In this document: in pieces, positions 1-10,667 of the stretch | Layout: every line of letters begins with the position of its first letter | Position numbering within the stretch: position 1 is the first letter of the stretch | Assembly: GCA_024345305.1 (NCBI GenBank) | Contig: BRON01000011.1 | Coordinates: 806,001-870,000 of the forward strand | Direction: 5' to 3' | DNA from: Mrakia gelida | Lineage: Eukaryota; Basidiomycota; Tremellomycetes; Cystofilobasidiales; Mrakiaceae | Length of the DNA stretch: 64,000 nt | Made by a program: the position numbers and the translations under genes | Notes under the pieces: generated by a model | Databases searched by the model: none | Told to the model about the DNA's origin: nothing | The model's input: the letters and a program-made list of their open reading frames with translations, nothing else

Positions 1-1923
1 GTGAAACGGAAGACATAAAAAGAGGGAGAAGCTCTGAGGACGTTCGGCTTGCTCGACGGAGACGCGACTTGACAAGCGTATCGCACTCCGTCGGAAGAAA
101 CGAAGGCTGAGAGCAAAACCCTCCAGGCTCCCCTTCTGAAAGCTTACAACCTGGAGGACTCCCATCGAAGGGAGCGAAAACGTGGAACTAGACGAAGGAG
201 AAGGGGTGAAGTCGACTGCGAAAAGTCCTCCCGCCCCTCTTCTGCCTCCAACGCCTCACGTTTCCGCTCATCCTCGATGGTCGGTATGTTTCTACTCCGT
301 CAATCGTCCTCCCATTCTGACCCTCGAGGAACGAGCTGGAACGCAGCAGGTTCACCTTGCGGAGATTGAGCCTGCTGGTTCGACGACGCGTCTCGCGAAG
401 GAGAAAAGACGGAGGGAAGGAAGAAAGATAGGATGCGAACGCGAGATCGAAGATGAAGATGGGATAAAGAGAAGCAGATGAGGGACGTCGAAAGTGTGAG
501 AAGGAAAAAAGAAAGAAGGAAGCGTGAAGCTGTACGAACGTTACTGACGTCTCGACGCCTCGTCGCATCGAAGATCTGACGCTCGCTCGTCGACGCCGGT
601 GGGCCTCTTCGGGAGGAAACGAGCCCATCAGCGGCGATCGCGAACGCTCAGATCAGCTGAGCTGGATGTACGGGACTCAAGGACGAAAAGGAAGACGCAC
701 ACAAGACGAAGCGGGAGGAAAAACAATGGTCGATCCAACTCTGAAGACCTGAGGGCCGAGATCAGCTCTGGGCTAAGCCCCCTCCTTGATGGAAGCAGAC
801 CCAAAGCTTTCTTCGGTCGATAAGGCCATCTGTCAGGACGAACAAACCTCGAAGACAGCCTTTTTGTCACGAAGTCACTCGACGCGTCGTCGTCTCGTTC
901 GACATCACGTCATCCTCTCACACCCTTCTCGGATCCTCCTCAAGATCCCTACTAACGCAGCTCGAGCAACTTGTTTCCTGGTTGCAGGAAAAAGAGGCAA
1001 GAGCTGGCGGGGGATTAGGAAGTTGAGGAGGGTCGAGAGAAAGGGAAAGACACGTCGTCGTCGTTTCCGACACGAGAGATGGGTTGGAGAGAAGGAAGAG
1101 AGAAGAGAAAGAGAGGGAGTCGAGGGAGATGAGGGGGAAGAACATCGAGATTGATCCAAGAGGGAACGAGGAAGGAAGAGGAAAAGGATAGAGGGAGAGG
1201 GAGAGAAGACGAGTGAAAGTAAGCGACCAGCGTGGCGAGGCAACGCTCTGATCCTTCCAACCTCCCGCGGGAATCAATCTCTTCCATTCCAAGATCGACT
1301 TCTTCGAGAAGGTTGAGGCACATCAGAGCACTCGATCCGCCACCACATCAGGATCCCGAGCGAAACTCGTGAGGAGGTGAACCGACGCGTCTGCAACGAA
1401 ATCGAACGACTCAGCACCGAGTGTCGAGTCGATGCAGACTTCCGATCCGCACTCCCCACGGGAGTCAATATGAAGGATTTGACAGAATTTTTAGATGGGC
1501 GATAGAGGGAGGAAGGAAGAGGAAGAAAGAGAAGGATGGAGGGAACTGACGCGACGCGACGCGAGAAGACCCGTCTGCTGAGGCATCCTGTTCCTGTCTC
1601 CTCGATTCAGATGAGAAAGCCGTCAGGCGATCATCTATGGAGGAGAGACAAGGACACAAACGAGCAGGTCGACCAATCTCGAGCGTGGAGGCGACGAGTC
1701 TCGAACCTCACTCGTTCGACGTCCGAGTCCCTCGCTCGTTCAAGCAACGAGACTTCTTCGACTCCCCAGCTCTGCACGGCACGACTTCCCAAGCAAGCAT
1801 CGATATCCCAGCAGAACATGACACAATTCGCCTGCTGAGGTGGATTGAAGCCGAGGGAAGAAGTGCGAGGTGGAGGAGGATGAGGGTTTGGATGAGATGG
1901 AGGGAGAGGGAAAGGAGATGAAG

Positions 1924-1971
<48 letters not shown>

Positions 1972-2868
1972 TAGGGGAGGCGGAAGATAGAAGAGAAAGA
2001 GAAAGAAGAGGAAAGAGAAGGAAGAGAGAGGGAAGCTTCCCTGCTCCACTGGACGAGCGTCGACCTCTTCAAGCTCCCCTCCTGCTCTGGCAGAGATGAC
2101 CAGTCCGGAAAGGTGATCTTCTCTGCCGGTTGGGGGGAAAGCATGAAGGGGATCGACGCTGCCGCAGTGGTTCAAGCGGAAGAGAGATGGAGGAAGGAGA
2201 GAGAGGGGAAGCGAGGGAGGGAGGAGCCGATGTCACTTCCCGCGAGCTCGTCGATACGATCCTCGAAGGATTCGTAGGGGGAGGAGGGACCGAGCGCACT
2301 GACGAGGCTAGAGCGGAGATGCTCGAGCACATATCAATGCTCTGAGCCCTCTCAACAACCCTACGAGAGCTTTGTGGGATCGCTCGGAGGGAGGATGGGA
2401 AGGTGTGGAGCGAGAGATGGTGGGAGATGGGAGAAGAGAAGAGGAGAGGGAAGGAGGGATGCTGACTTTCGTTCGATGGATCTGAGGGAGGTAGAAGAGA
2501 CGAGGATTCAGTTGGATGTATGTGTAGATGAGTAGAAAGAAGGGCAAGAAGATGGACGAACGAGAGTGGATAGAGGGGAAGGAAGAGCAGAGGGAGGATC
2601 GATGGACGGTCGCTCCACTCGACACTTCCTCCGCCTTCCCGCCATCAATCCCTAGGCGAAAGTCGATGGCACATCCGAGAGGGAGAGGCAGAGGTCTACG
2701 AGATGCGAAAATCAAGAAAAAGAAGGAAGGAGCAGATGGTCGTTGAGACCCTAGGGGTCGAGATGAACTCTTGCCCTCTTGCGTTTTCGAAGGGAAAAAG
2801 AAGGTCGAGCTCGCTGAGGTCACCTTCAACTCCTTCCTCCCTCTCCCTCTCCCTCCCTTCAGCTGGTC
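1..2868. other. No confident gene; possible fragments of decayed coding sequence on +
   Basis: I find no gene here that I can assemble with the GTGAGT/CTGAC/CAG introns used everywhere else in the window. Three + strand stretches read like protein rather than noise. One is about 1315-1505, with the segment EVNRRVCNEIERLSTEC, ending at a stop. The second is about 1597-1921, with the segment FKQRDFFDSPALHG. The third is about 2130-2345, with the segment SRELVDTILEGFVG. They lie in different frames, no good donors join them, and upstream stops close two of them. They may be exons of an unrecognised gene or relics of one. The rest is purine-rich on + (GGAAGAGA-type) low-complexity sequence, and the long minus-strand frames are translations of that bias. 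Confidence 0.3.
1927..1968. repeat. (AG)n microsatellite
   Basis: An uninterrupted run of AG dinucleotides, about 21 units, sits inside a longer purine-rich tract of about 1890-2030. It is a simple sequence repeat. It produces artificial Ser-Leu repeats when translated on the minus strand. Confidence 0.95.
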
Positions 2869-4530
2869 ATGTCGATATCTTTCAGATCTACAGTAGCATC
2901 GTGCTCTCGGAGATGCCCTTCCTTCCTCCCTGTGAGTCAAGCCGTCTAGCTTGTGTCTCAACGCGGAGTCGAGGGGCTCGAAGAAGGAGCGAGAGAACTC
3001 GAGCTGACCTTTCTCCTCCTTCCTTCCCTTGCAGCCGACCTCGTCCCAGTTTTCTCGCCCCTTCTCGCTATCCCCCTCCTCCTTCGCGCCCAAGGCCCCT
3101 GCTCGCTCACCTACGGATGTGTCAGGCCCGGAAGCCATGTCGTTCAGAGAAGCTCATCGGGTTCATCGAGTGAGTTCTGGTCTCCTCCTTCCTTCGTCTC
3201 CCTTCCTCCTCGCCCTGTTCGCTCCCTCCAACCTCCGACCCTCGCCTCAACCGCCTCTGACTGACCCCTTATCTTCTCGCTCACCGTATCCAGGCCTGGC
3301 AAATCGGACACTCAACGATTGGACTGACTGCCAACTTCCTCGTTGAGCTCGACAAGAAAATCCCTTCGATGCGAGGTCGAACGTCCTTCCCGAGATCTAC
3401 AGCTCTCGTGGAAGAGAAGATCTTGGTCTTCTGTACGCCAGATCAGGTAGAGGAGGCCCTCGATGCCGGAGCGACCTACGCAGGTGGAGCGGAACTCTTC
3501 GACGATGTACGTTTCCAACCTCATCGTTCGCTCGTCCTTCCGTTGAGCTCGAGCTCAAGCTGACTTTTTCGTGTCCCTTCCCTCCCGCTCCTCTTCCCCA
3601 TCTCCCTCCTCCCTCTCTCTCTCTCACCCTCACCACCTCTCCCTCCACTCATCTTCGGATCCATCGTTCATGATCCACCAGATCCGATCCGGCAAACTCG
3701 CCCCAGACAACGTCCTCTGCACGACCACCATGATCGACGACGTCCAACGAACCCTCGCCAGGGTTCTCGGTCCCAAGAACCTCATGCCCAACGCGAAGAG
3801 AGGTTCTGTGTTCGAGGATGTCACTGCAGGAGTGGCGGCGAACAGGGGTGCCATAGAGTGGAAGGTGGATCAGAATGGTTCGATGGGAATCTGTGAGTAT
3901 TGAGGTTTCATTCGCGTCGTCGTTTCGTGTTCTCTTCTCTCGTCTACGAGATCATCCTCGCACGAGCTCGGCCCCTGACCCTCTCCTCTCGGATGCTCTC
4001 CTTCCTCTCCCTCGCACAGTGATCGGACGAGTACGTCCTTCTTCCCCTCCCCTCCTCTTCCTCACTTCCCTCCCTTCCCTCATCCCTCCCTCCCCTTCCC
4101 TCGCTGACCCCAATACCTCCCTTTCCCCCTTCGCTCGTTTCACCCAGGCATCCTGGCCCTACGAAGACCTCGAAGACAACCTCCTCACCATTCTCGAGGA
4201 CATTCGAGCCTGCAGTACCCTTAACGCTCTGGATCTGGCGAAACCGACGCGTGAGTTCGACGTCCCAACCCACCCTTCCTTCCTTCCCGATCCACCCCCA
4301 TCCCCTTCAGTCCACCCAATCTTCTTCCCACACAAACGATTCAACCCTCCCTCCTCTTCTTGCGCGTCCGTACTTCGTCGAACTGACTCCCCCCCTTCCG
4401 CCGTTTCGCGTTCGCGTTTGGGTTTTATGCAGCCGTCAACGTCGTCCAAGTCTCGATCGCCTCGGCACAGGCTCCTGGAATCCTGCTGAACGATATCCTC
4501 ACCAGGCCTAGGCCGAGGTCGTTCAACTAG
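2869..4530 (+). CDS. MRPL1: Mitochondrial large-subunit ribosomal protein L1 (uL1m)
   Basis: Seven exons (2869-2931, 3035-3169, 3294-3506, 3682-3892, 4020-4030, 4148-4250, 4433-4530) join in frame to a protein of 277 residues. The bacterial/mitochondrial uL1 signature is clear in exon 4, where VLGPKNLMPNAKRGSV matches the conserved region of L1 that follows the two-domain hinge. It is followed by the GAIEWKVDQNG strand and a C-terminal ALDL.KP segment. uL1 binds 23S-type rRNA at the L1 stalk and helps release deacylated tRNA. The first exon (Met, then Ser/Arg-rich with few acidic residues) looks like a mitochondrial presequence. The start at 2869 was chosen because it is the only ATG whose phase fits the exon 1 donor. 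Exon 5 is only 11 nt. A cytosolic uL10a is unlikely because the sequence is of the bacterial type. Confidence 0.88.
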
Positions 4531-4849
4531 ACGCCGTGAAGGAGGGAAGAAATGGGAGGGAGGGATGTGATGTGTTTTTGAGCTTTTGTGACGAGTGAGT
4601 GAACTAGACTAGAGAGAGAGCGAGAGAGAGAGCGGGAGAGGAGGGGAGAGAGAGTGAGAGGAAGGCACGGTCAAGCTGGGGGAGTTGCAGAGAGCGGGTG
4701 GGAGGAGTGGTGAGGTGAGAGCGAGCGAGCGACGCGTCGACGACCTCGTTCATTCGTCCGATGGGCCTTCCCCTTCGCCCTTCCTCCCTCTCCCCAACTC
4801 TCTCTACCCAACTCCCTCTACCCAATGTCCCCTTCACGACCATCGCTCC
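4531..4849. other. Intergenic spacer downstream of MRPL1
   Basis: This holds the 3' end of the MRPL1 transcript and a (GA)-rich stretch at about 4609-4660. A palindromic GACGCGTC lies at 4731-4738. No gene is visible. Confidence 0.6.
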
Positions 4850-5270
4850 ATGACGACCCAGCTCGATCATCGGAGCCAGACGCCTCGCGATTCAGTGCGG
4901 TTCTATTTTTCGCCGTCGAGGTTGGAAAGGGAGGAGGAGAGGAGGAGTTCGAGGTGAGTTGGGTTCGAACGACCATCACCGAAGGAACAGGACGATGAGA
5001 AGCTGACCCTAGTCCGCTCTACCTTTACGCAGGGAAGGAGAAGAAGATCTGAGAAGACGGTGAGTTCAGTGCTGGCTTGGGTTGGTCGAGGCTGAGCGTT
5101 TCAGGCTGAAGAGGAGCGTGAAGCTTCGCCCGGTGAGTCTCGTTCCCTCGTCCCTCTTTTCGCTCTTCTCTCACACCAACTGACATCTACTACCTCGCCT
5201 CCCCTTCTTCTTCCTCACCCACGAAAATCTTCAGACCTGCTTCGCAACAGCTTCGCCCCTCGAAACCTGA
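4850..5270 (+). CDS. Possible small spliced ORF, or 5' leader exons of the carbonic anhydrase gene
   Basis: Three intron-like units (about 4954-5033, 5067-5106 and 5130-5234) have GTGAGT donors, CTGAC- or CTGAG-like branch sites and CAG acceptors. Joining the flanking exons from the ATG at 4850 gives a basic, highly charged open frame of about 66 residues ending in TGA at 5268-5270. Its Arg/Glu-rich middle would be helical. I recognise no family. An alternative is that these are exons of a long 5' untranslated leader of the carbonic anhydrase transcript starting at 5847, in which case the frame is an upstream ORF. The introns are better supported than the protein. Confidence 0.3.
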
Positions 5271-5846
5271 GACAGTCTCCCTCAACAACGACAACGACAA
5301 CGGATGCACGATCCCTCCCCGCGCCGCGTCTCTCGCCCTTCCCACTTCTTCTGCCAATCCATCCCAACTTCCCTTGGAACCCCAGCACGAAGACGGAACT
5401 TTGACCTTATCTCCACAAGCTTCAGCCCAAGGAGGACGTCCTCTCGGAGAGAGATAAAAGCACGCTCGCTTTTCTCTCGTCTCGTCTCGTCGGTCGGTCG
5501 TCGCGTCGGCCTGACTCTCTCGCGATATCTCTCTCGAACTCGTCCCTCGCCTCGTCGCCGCCAAGCGCTCAACTCGAATCGAATCTTCACAGGCTGGATC
5601 CACTTCCTCTTCTTCCTCTCCTCCAACTCCTTCGACAGACAGTTCACCCTTCCTTCCCTCTTCCCTCTTCGCCTCTTTAACACTTTTCAAAACAAAGGAT
5701 CGCCGGTCGTCCCTCTCTTCCTCTCTTCAACTTTAACTCCCCTCTACAAATACCACTTCCACTTCCCATCCAACCCCCACACACTCCCTTCGAACCCTCA
5801 ACCAAACCATCAAACCCTCGCTAGTCGACCAAACCACCAAAATCCG
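5271..5846. promoter_or_regulatory. Promoter/leader of the carbonic anhydrase gene
   Basis: There is no coding signal with intron support. The 5600-5846 part is C/T-rich on +, as immediately upstream of most start codons in this window, and is probably leader. No specific factor site could be assigned. Confidence 0.45.
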
Positions 5847-8045
5847 ATGATCTCCACCTCCTCCTCCCTCTTCGCGTTCGTCCTCGCCCCAGCCCTCGCC
5901 CTCCTCGCTCTCCTCGTCAACGCTGCTCCCATCCCTCGACCGGAAGGTGGATTCGCTCCCCTCAACAAGCTTCTCACGGGGAACGAAAAGTTCCGAGCGA
6001 CGATAGAGACGACCAACCCTGGTCTGCTCTCGCTCTTGACGGAGAGTGGGCAGGCACCTCAGGTGAGTCGTTCAGATCATCTCGCCCTGACTTTAGCCTA
6101 TGTTAGCTGACCGCTTTGTCTCGCTTCTGCCAGGACTACATGCTGTCGTGCTCGGACTCTCGAGGAGCGCCTGAGGTCAGTAGCTGCTCGAAAAACGCCA
6201 GCTCGACGACCCATCTCCTCGCTTTGCTCGCTCTTTCAGCCAGACTGACTCTCTTTGCTCTTCTCCTCATATCTGCAACTACAGGTATTCACCTCCTCAG
6301 CTCCAGGGGTGAGTTTTGCTCTCATATATCTCCTCGTATCGCTCTCTCTCCCTCTCTCTTCTCGCAGCGGACTGACCTGCTCCTCGACCTCATCTCCCTT
6401 TTTCTTTTCCTTGGCATCTCCCTCGCTTTTTGCTTCCCCCTCTTTCTTTAGACCATGTTCACGGACCGAAACATCGTGAGTTCAACATCATCTCTCTGCT
6501 TTGCCAAACCCAAACATCCCAAGCGATCCTTTCTCGAGCTCGTCCGCCTGCTTTCCCCGAGTCGAGTTTCGCTGACCTCGCTTTCCTTTCCAACTTCGTA
6601 GGCCAACCAGTTCCCTGAACATACCGTCGGAGGCGATAATGGAGCTGCTACTGTTCTGACTTACGCTATCGAGGAGGTGAGTCCTCCGTTCGACGAGAGA
6701 AGAGAGGGTGGGTTCGTCGTCGCGTCGCTGATCTCTTCCCGCTCTCTCTCTCGGTTCTCATCTTCCCTCGTCTTCCAGCTCGGAGTCAAGCATATCGTTA
6801 TCATGGGACACTATGGTTTAGTCTTACACAGCTCTTTCGAGTTGTCGCTTGGCGGGTTTAGACGCGGTCGTTCGAAGCTCGTCGAGAAATCGAAGCTGAC
6901 GCTCGCTCTCCTCCTCGTCTTCGTTCACAGATGCGGAGGTGTCGCTGCTGCCATCGCTTCTCCTCCCGCCAACCCTTCCAAGGGAGAGGCTCGAGTCCAG
7001 GTTCGTTCATCCTTCGCCTGCTGGGTCATTTGAGCCGGGCAAAGTCGACCGAAACGAGACTGACTCCTCCTTTCGTCTCCCTCTCCCACCAGGCCTGGAT
7101 CCAACCCATCCGAGAGCTCTGGGCTTCTTCCACCGTTCCCGAGATCATCGCCGCTCGAGCTGCCTACGGAGATCGAACTGATATCCCTGAGCCTGATGTG
7201 AGTTCGCTCGTCCTCGCTTCGTTCGATTGAGTCGCGTCGAGGTCGAGGTCGAGAAACGAAGCTGACCTTCTTGACCCTCTTCTCGCTACAGATCCTTGAT
7301 CCTGCTTTCCGGTACGTCTCGTTACTACTCCGCTTAGGTCGTGTGAGGACGCGATGCTGACGATCTTCTTCCTTCTCGTTCGCTCGAACAGAAAACTCGT
7401 TGAGGAGAACGTCAAGCTTCAAGTCTCGCACGCTGCTACGGATCCTATGTGAGCGCTCGCGTACTTCTCGAGTCAAAGAAAAGACCTAAACTGACAGCGT
7501 CTGGGGTTTCGCAGCGTCGTCGAACAATGGGAAGCGTACATGTCGAACCCTTGTGAGTCGCAGCGTTTCGAATCTCGACGCGCCGTCGAATCGTTGTTGA
7601 CCTCGTCCTCCTCCGTATCATCCTCTAGACTTCCAAACCGATCCCGCCGCTGCCGTTTGGGTTCACGGTATGGTGTGAGTATCGTCTCCTTCTGCTACAT
7701 CCTCTCAAAGTTCCCTTCGCGAGCAGCTCGCTGACTCGGCCTCGTCTCCCTCGCTCTTCTCCCTTCAGCTACGACGTGAGTCTCTTCTTTCCTCTCACCC
7801 TCTCCTCCTCTCGAGCCTTCTCTGACTGTCTTTTCGTTCCTTCTGCCTTGCCACAGATTGGAACCGGAGTCCTCACCGACCTCAACATCTCTAGAGGTCC
7901 TGGAAGCGAAGGAGAGGCCGTCGTTGCCTCAACAACCGAAGGGGAAGCGACCGCCGCCGTCGTCGCTCCCGAAGCTGCCGTCGCCACTTCCGAGGTGAAG
8001 ATTGTCTCGATGCCTGGAACTGAGACTCCTGCTGCTAAGGAGTAG
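5847..8045 (+). CDS. Secreted beta-class carbonic anhydrase
   Basis: This enzyme reversibly hydrates CO2 to bicarbonate. It starts with a hydrophobic N-terminus, MISTSSSLFAFVLAPALA followed by more Leu/Val and AAPIP, which is a good signal peptide, so the enzyme is likely extracytoplasmic. Exon 2 carries the beta-CA zinc motif CSDSR. Exon 6 ends at VIMGHY and exon 7 begins CGGVAAA, together forming the family H-x2-C zinc site. The gene has about 14 exons, including VFTSSAPG, TMFTDRNI and a 7-nt exon at 7769-7775. The C-terminal tail after GTGVLTDLNISRG is Ala/Glu/Val-rich and not part of the fold. One oddity is the exon 6/7 junction: keeping the H-x2-C frame needs cleavage after CACTATGG, but the genome continues TTTAGT and not GT. 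Either a non-canonical donor is used or a G has been lost; splicing to the next AG would delete the third zinc ligand. Confidence 0.85.
7769..7775 (+). other. 7-nt microexon of the carbonic anhydrase gene
   Basis: CTACGAC lies between a CAG acceptor (preceded by CTGAC and a pyrimidine tract) and a GTGAGT donor. Including it keeps the frame from VHGMV to IGTGVL as V-Y-D-I-G. Skipping it shifts the frame. Confidence 0.7.
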
Positions 8046-8563
8046 AGAAGAGGAGGAGGGGAGAGAAGGCGGTGTCGGAGTTGAGCTTCGTTCGTTTTCA
8101 CTTATTAAGGTTTCACTCTGCGTCTTGAAGGTCTAATATACATCAGCGACCCTTTCGTGTACTCTTTCTTCTCCCTCAGCGAATTTGCGTGACGGTCGAA
8201 GGCTCGGCTAGGGCAAAGGAAGAGCGGGAGTAGCGGAAAGCCTTCGACCCCTGTCGAGTTTCAGCCCTCGACTCAACGCGTCTCGCGCGCCTGGCTTCCT
8301 TTTCGATGGCTTCCCTCTCTATTCTCGTCATGCCGTCGAAGCTCGAGCCTTCTGAGAGGGGCAGCTTTGATCAAATCTTTTCCTCCTCAGCTCGAGCCCT
8401 TGTCGGAGAACACGCGGCGCTCGGTTGACAGATCCGCGACCTGAGCTGAGCCCTTTTTCGTTCTTCTCCGTCGTTACTCCAGTTTCCCCCAACCACGTCT
8501 ACCTTCCCTCCTTCCTCCCTTCCCTCCTTCTTCCCCAAGAACGTTCTTCTTCCTCTCCTCTAG
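8046..8563. other. Intergenic spacer, carbonic anhydrase to hydrolase
   Basis: This is the 3' flank of the carbonic anhydrase gene and the upstream region of the hydrolase. The last ~90 bases before 8564 are pyrimidine-rich on +, like other leaders here. No RNA gene or further ORF is supported. Confidence 0.55.
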
Positions 8564-10267
8564 ATGCCCAAAGTCCTCATCAACCCATCAGCTGGAGCTT
8601 GCACGGTCAACTACACAATCTCGACTCCCTCCTCTTCTTCGTCGAACAAGATCGACGAGTCGCTCCCAACGCTCTTGCTTCTCCACGGCGGACTGATCCC
8701 TTCCGAATCCTGGCATCGTGAGTAGTCTCTACTCCTACATCAGCATATCGACGCCTCTCTGCGCCTGGAAGAAAGCGAAGAGCTTGGCGAAGGAAGCGAC
8801 TGATGTTGAGCTCGACCCAACTTTCCCTCCCTCACCAGCTCAATTCATCAGCGCAGACCTTCGTCGAATGAACCTCGTCGCCCTTGACGTTCGGACTCAT
8901 GGAAGGAGCGAGGGAGGGGATGTGGAGAACTTCTCCTTCGAGGTGAGTGGTGTCGGAGAATCCTTCCCTGTCTACAGACACAAGAACTCTGACCAACCTT
9001 AACTCTCCTCCTGTTCTTCTCCCCCGAAGGACGCCGTGGACGACGTTTACCAATTCATGGTCAGTCCCTCCTCTACTCAGAGTCACGGAAGTGTATACTG
9101 AAGTGCTGGATCGTCCTCGTCTATACAGGAAGCCATCTCTCTTCCTCCCTGCTTCGTTTCCGGAGTCTCACTCGGCGCGTCGACGGCCCTTCACCTCTCG
9201 ATCCAACATCCGTCTCGCGTGCTTGGACTTGTGCTGATCTGTCCACTGCCATGGCTGGAGGTAAGTTTCTGTTCTTTTCTGCTTGGCTGACTGTGAGCTG
9301 ACTCGAACATCTTCTCGTTCCTCCAGGTCGAAGCTGGTTCGTCGTTCGTTTGTTCGCCTCGACCGACGCAAACGAGATTACTGACGCGTCTTCCTCCTTT
9401 CTCAACAGTCGCTGCAGGAAGAAAAGACTTGGTCGACATCTGGGGTGAAGCTATGCGGACCGGAGATAAAGCTCTGCTGGCTCAAGTAACACGGGGAGCG
9501 TCGCAAATGGGGATGAACCAGATGTCGACTCCGTTCGTCGACGCGTGAGTGCAGCTCTCGGTGTTCGCTTTACCTACGTTTGAAGCATCGCTGAATCTCC
9601 ACTTCACTCTCCCAGTCTCCTCAAATACAGCATGATCTGCGGGATGGCTCAGTGGGCGAGTGAGACCCAGGTTCGTTCTTCTTCGAGCGCTCGTTTCCTT
9701 TTGCTGAATTCTCGCCTCCTCAACGAACTCACCTCAACTCACCTCGGGTGATCTTTCTCAGGTCCGCTCCCTAAGAGCCATCTCATACGACCTCATCGTC
9801 TCTCGGACTCGAATCGAACGCGACGTCCTCGCCAACATCACTTGTCCAATCCTCTTGGTCTACGCCGGCGCCGATTCTGCCTATCCTCTCGCTCTCGTCG
9901 AGGAGGTCCAGAGGGATCTGCTCCATGCTGGGCTCGATGTCGAGCTGAAGACAGTCGACGGAGCTTCTCAGTGAGTTCCTTCAAACGCGTCGCTGTCGAC
10001 TTCGATGAGCTCGGACTGACGCGTCGTCTAATTTTGCCTCCAGCTTCGCCAACTGCACCGCACCCGAGCCGTGAGTGGGCTCACTAGTTTGAGAGCTGAG
10101 AGTGATCATTGACTTCGCCTCCTTCTTCTGGCAGGGTCAACACTCTTCTCTTCGACTTCGTACGGACGAGGGCGACGCTGCCTCTTTTCGAAGGCTCGCC
10201 TGACGTGTTTTCTCCTTTTTCGGCTACCCTATACCCCGATCGTTTAGATAACGAAGAGGACGTGTAG
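8564..10267 (+). CDS. Alpha/beta-hydrolase fold protein
   Basis: This is a predicted serine hydrolase of unknown substrate. Joined exons give a classic alpha/beta-hydrolase order. It runs from an N-terminal LLLLHGGLIPSESWH oxyanion loop, through RRMNLVALDVRTHGRS (the strand and loop before the nucleophile), to the elbow GVSLGAS (Gly-x-Ser-x-Gly). A late strand LLVYAGADSAYP supplies the acid, and GASHF carries the catalytic His. All three catalytic positions are therefore present. No signal peptide is visible, so it is probably cytosolic. A 10-nt exon at 9327-9336 is needed to keep the frame between PLPWLE and AAGRKDLVD. The ATG at 8564 directly follows a pyrimidine-rich leader. It could be an esterase, an epoxide-hydrolase-like enzyme or a lactonase; the sequence does not decide. 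Confidence 0.75.
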
Positions 10268-10667
10268 ATACATGACCTCAATCTTACTGTTTCCGCAAAT
10301 GAAGAGCCGAAAGGAGCGACGAGGACGGAGAAGAGGCGACGCGTCGCGGGACTCCTTGCGAGCCCTAGAAAATCCTCCCAAACGCAAGAGAGCAGGAAAT
10401 CGCAGGACTGGTTTCCCTCTTCTTCCTGGGTCACGTCATCTACACCTTCTCTACCCAAATTGTCGTCGGAGAAGAGCAGCTTTTCTCACGACTCGGAACT
10501 GCGCCGACCTTCAGAAATTCAAGAGCTCGCCGTCCCTCCCCTCCTCCCTTTCCCTCAACTCTCTCCCCTCTTCTTTCTCTAAAGTCGAGCTCTCACTACC
10601 GCGGCCCTCCCCCCGCTCCCTCCTCTCCCCCCTACCACCCTCATCTCCGTAGAGAGATCCCTCAGCC
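10268..10667. other. Intergenic spacer upstream of SPB1
   Basis: This is the hydrolase 3' flank, then a long C/T-rich tract on + at about 10520-10650 leading to the SPB1 start codon. A GACGCGTC palindrome lies at 10338-10345. No gene is seen. Confidence 0.55.

Noticed and set aside
1927..1968. AG repeat as a telomere or centromere signal
   Set aside because: The unit is a plain dinucleotide, it is short, and it sits in gene-bearing DNA; it is a microsatellite.
2308..3138. Long minus-strand open frame of 276 codons
   Set aside because: It lies across purine-rich leader sequence and the first exons of MRPL1; its composition (Ser/Arg/Pro/Leu) is the mirror of that bias and no intron signals or motifs support it.
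5304..6110. Start of carbonic anhydrase far upstream in an open frame from 5304
   Set aside because: The added residues are a translation of the C/T-rich leader; the ATG at 5847 gives a proper signal peptide.
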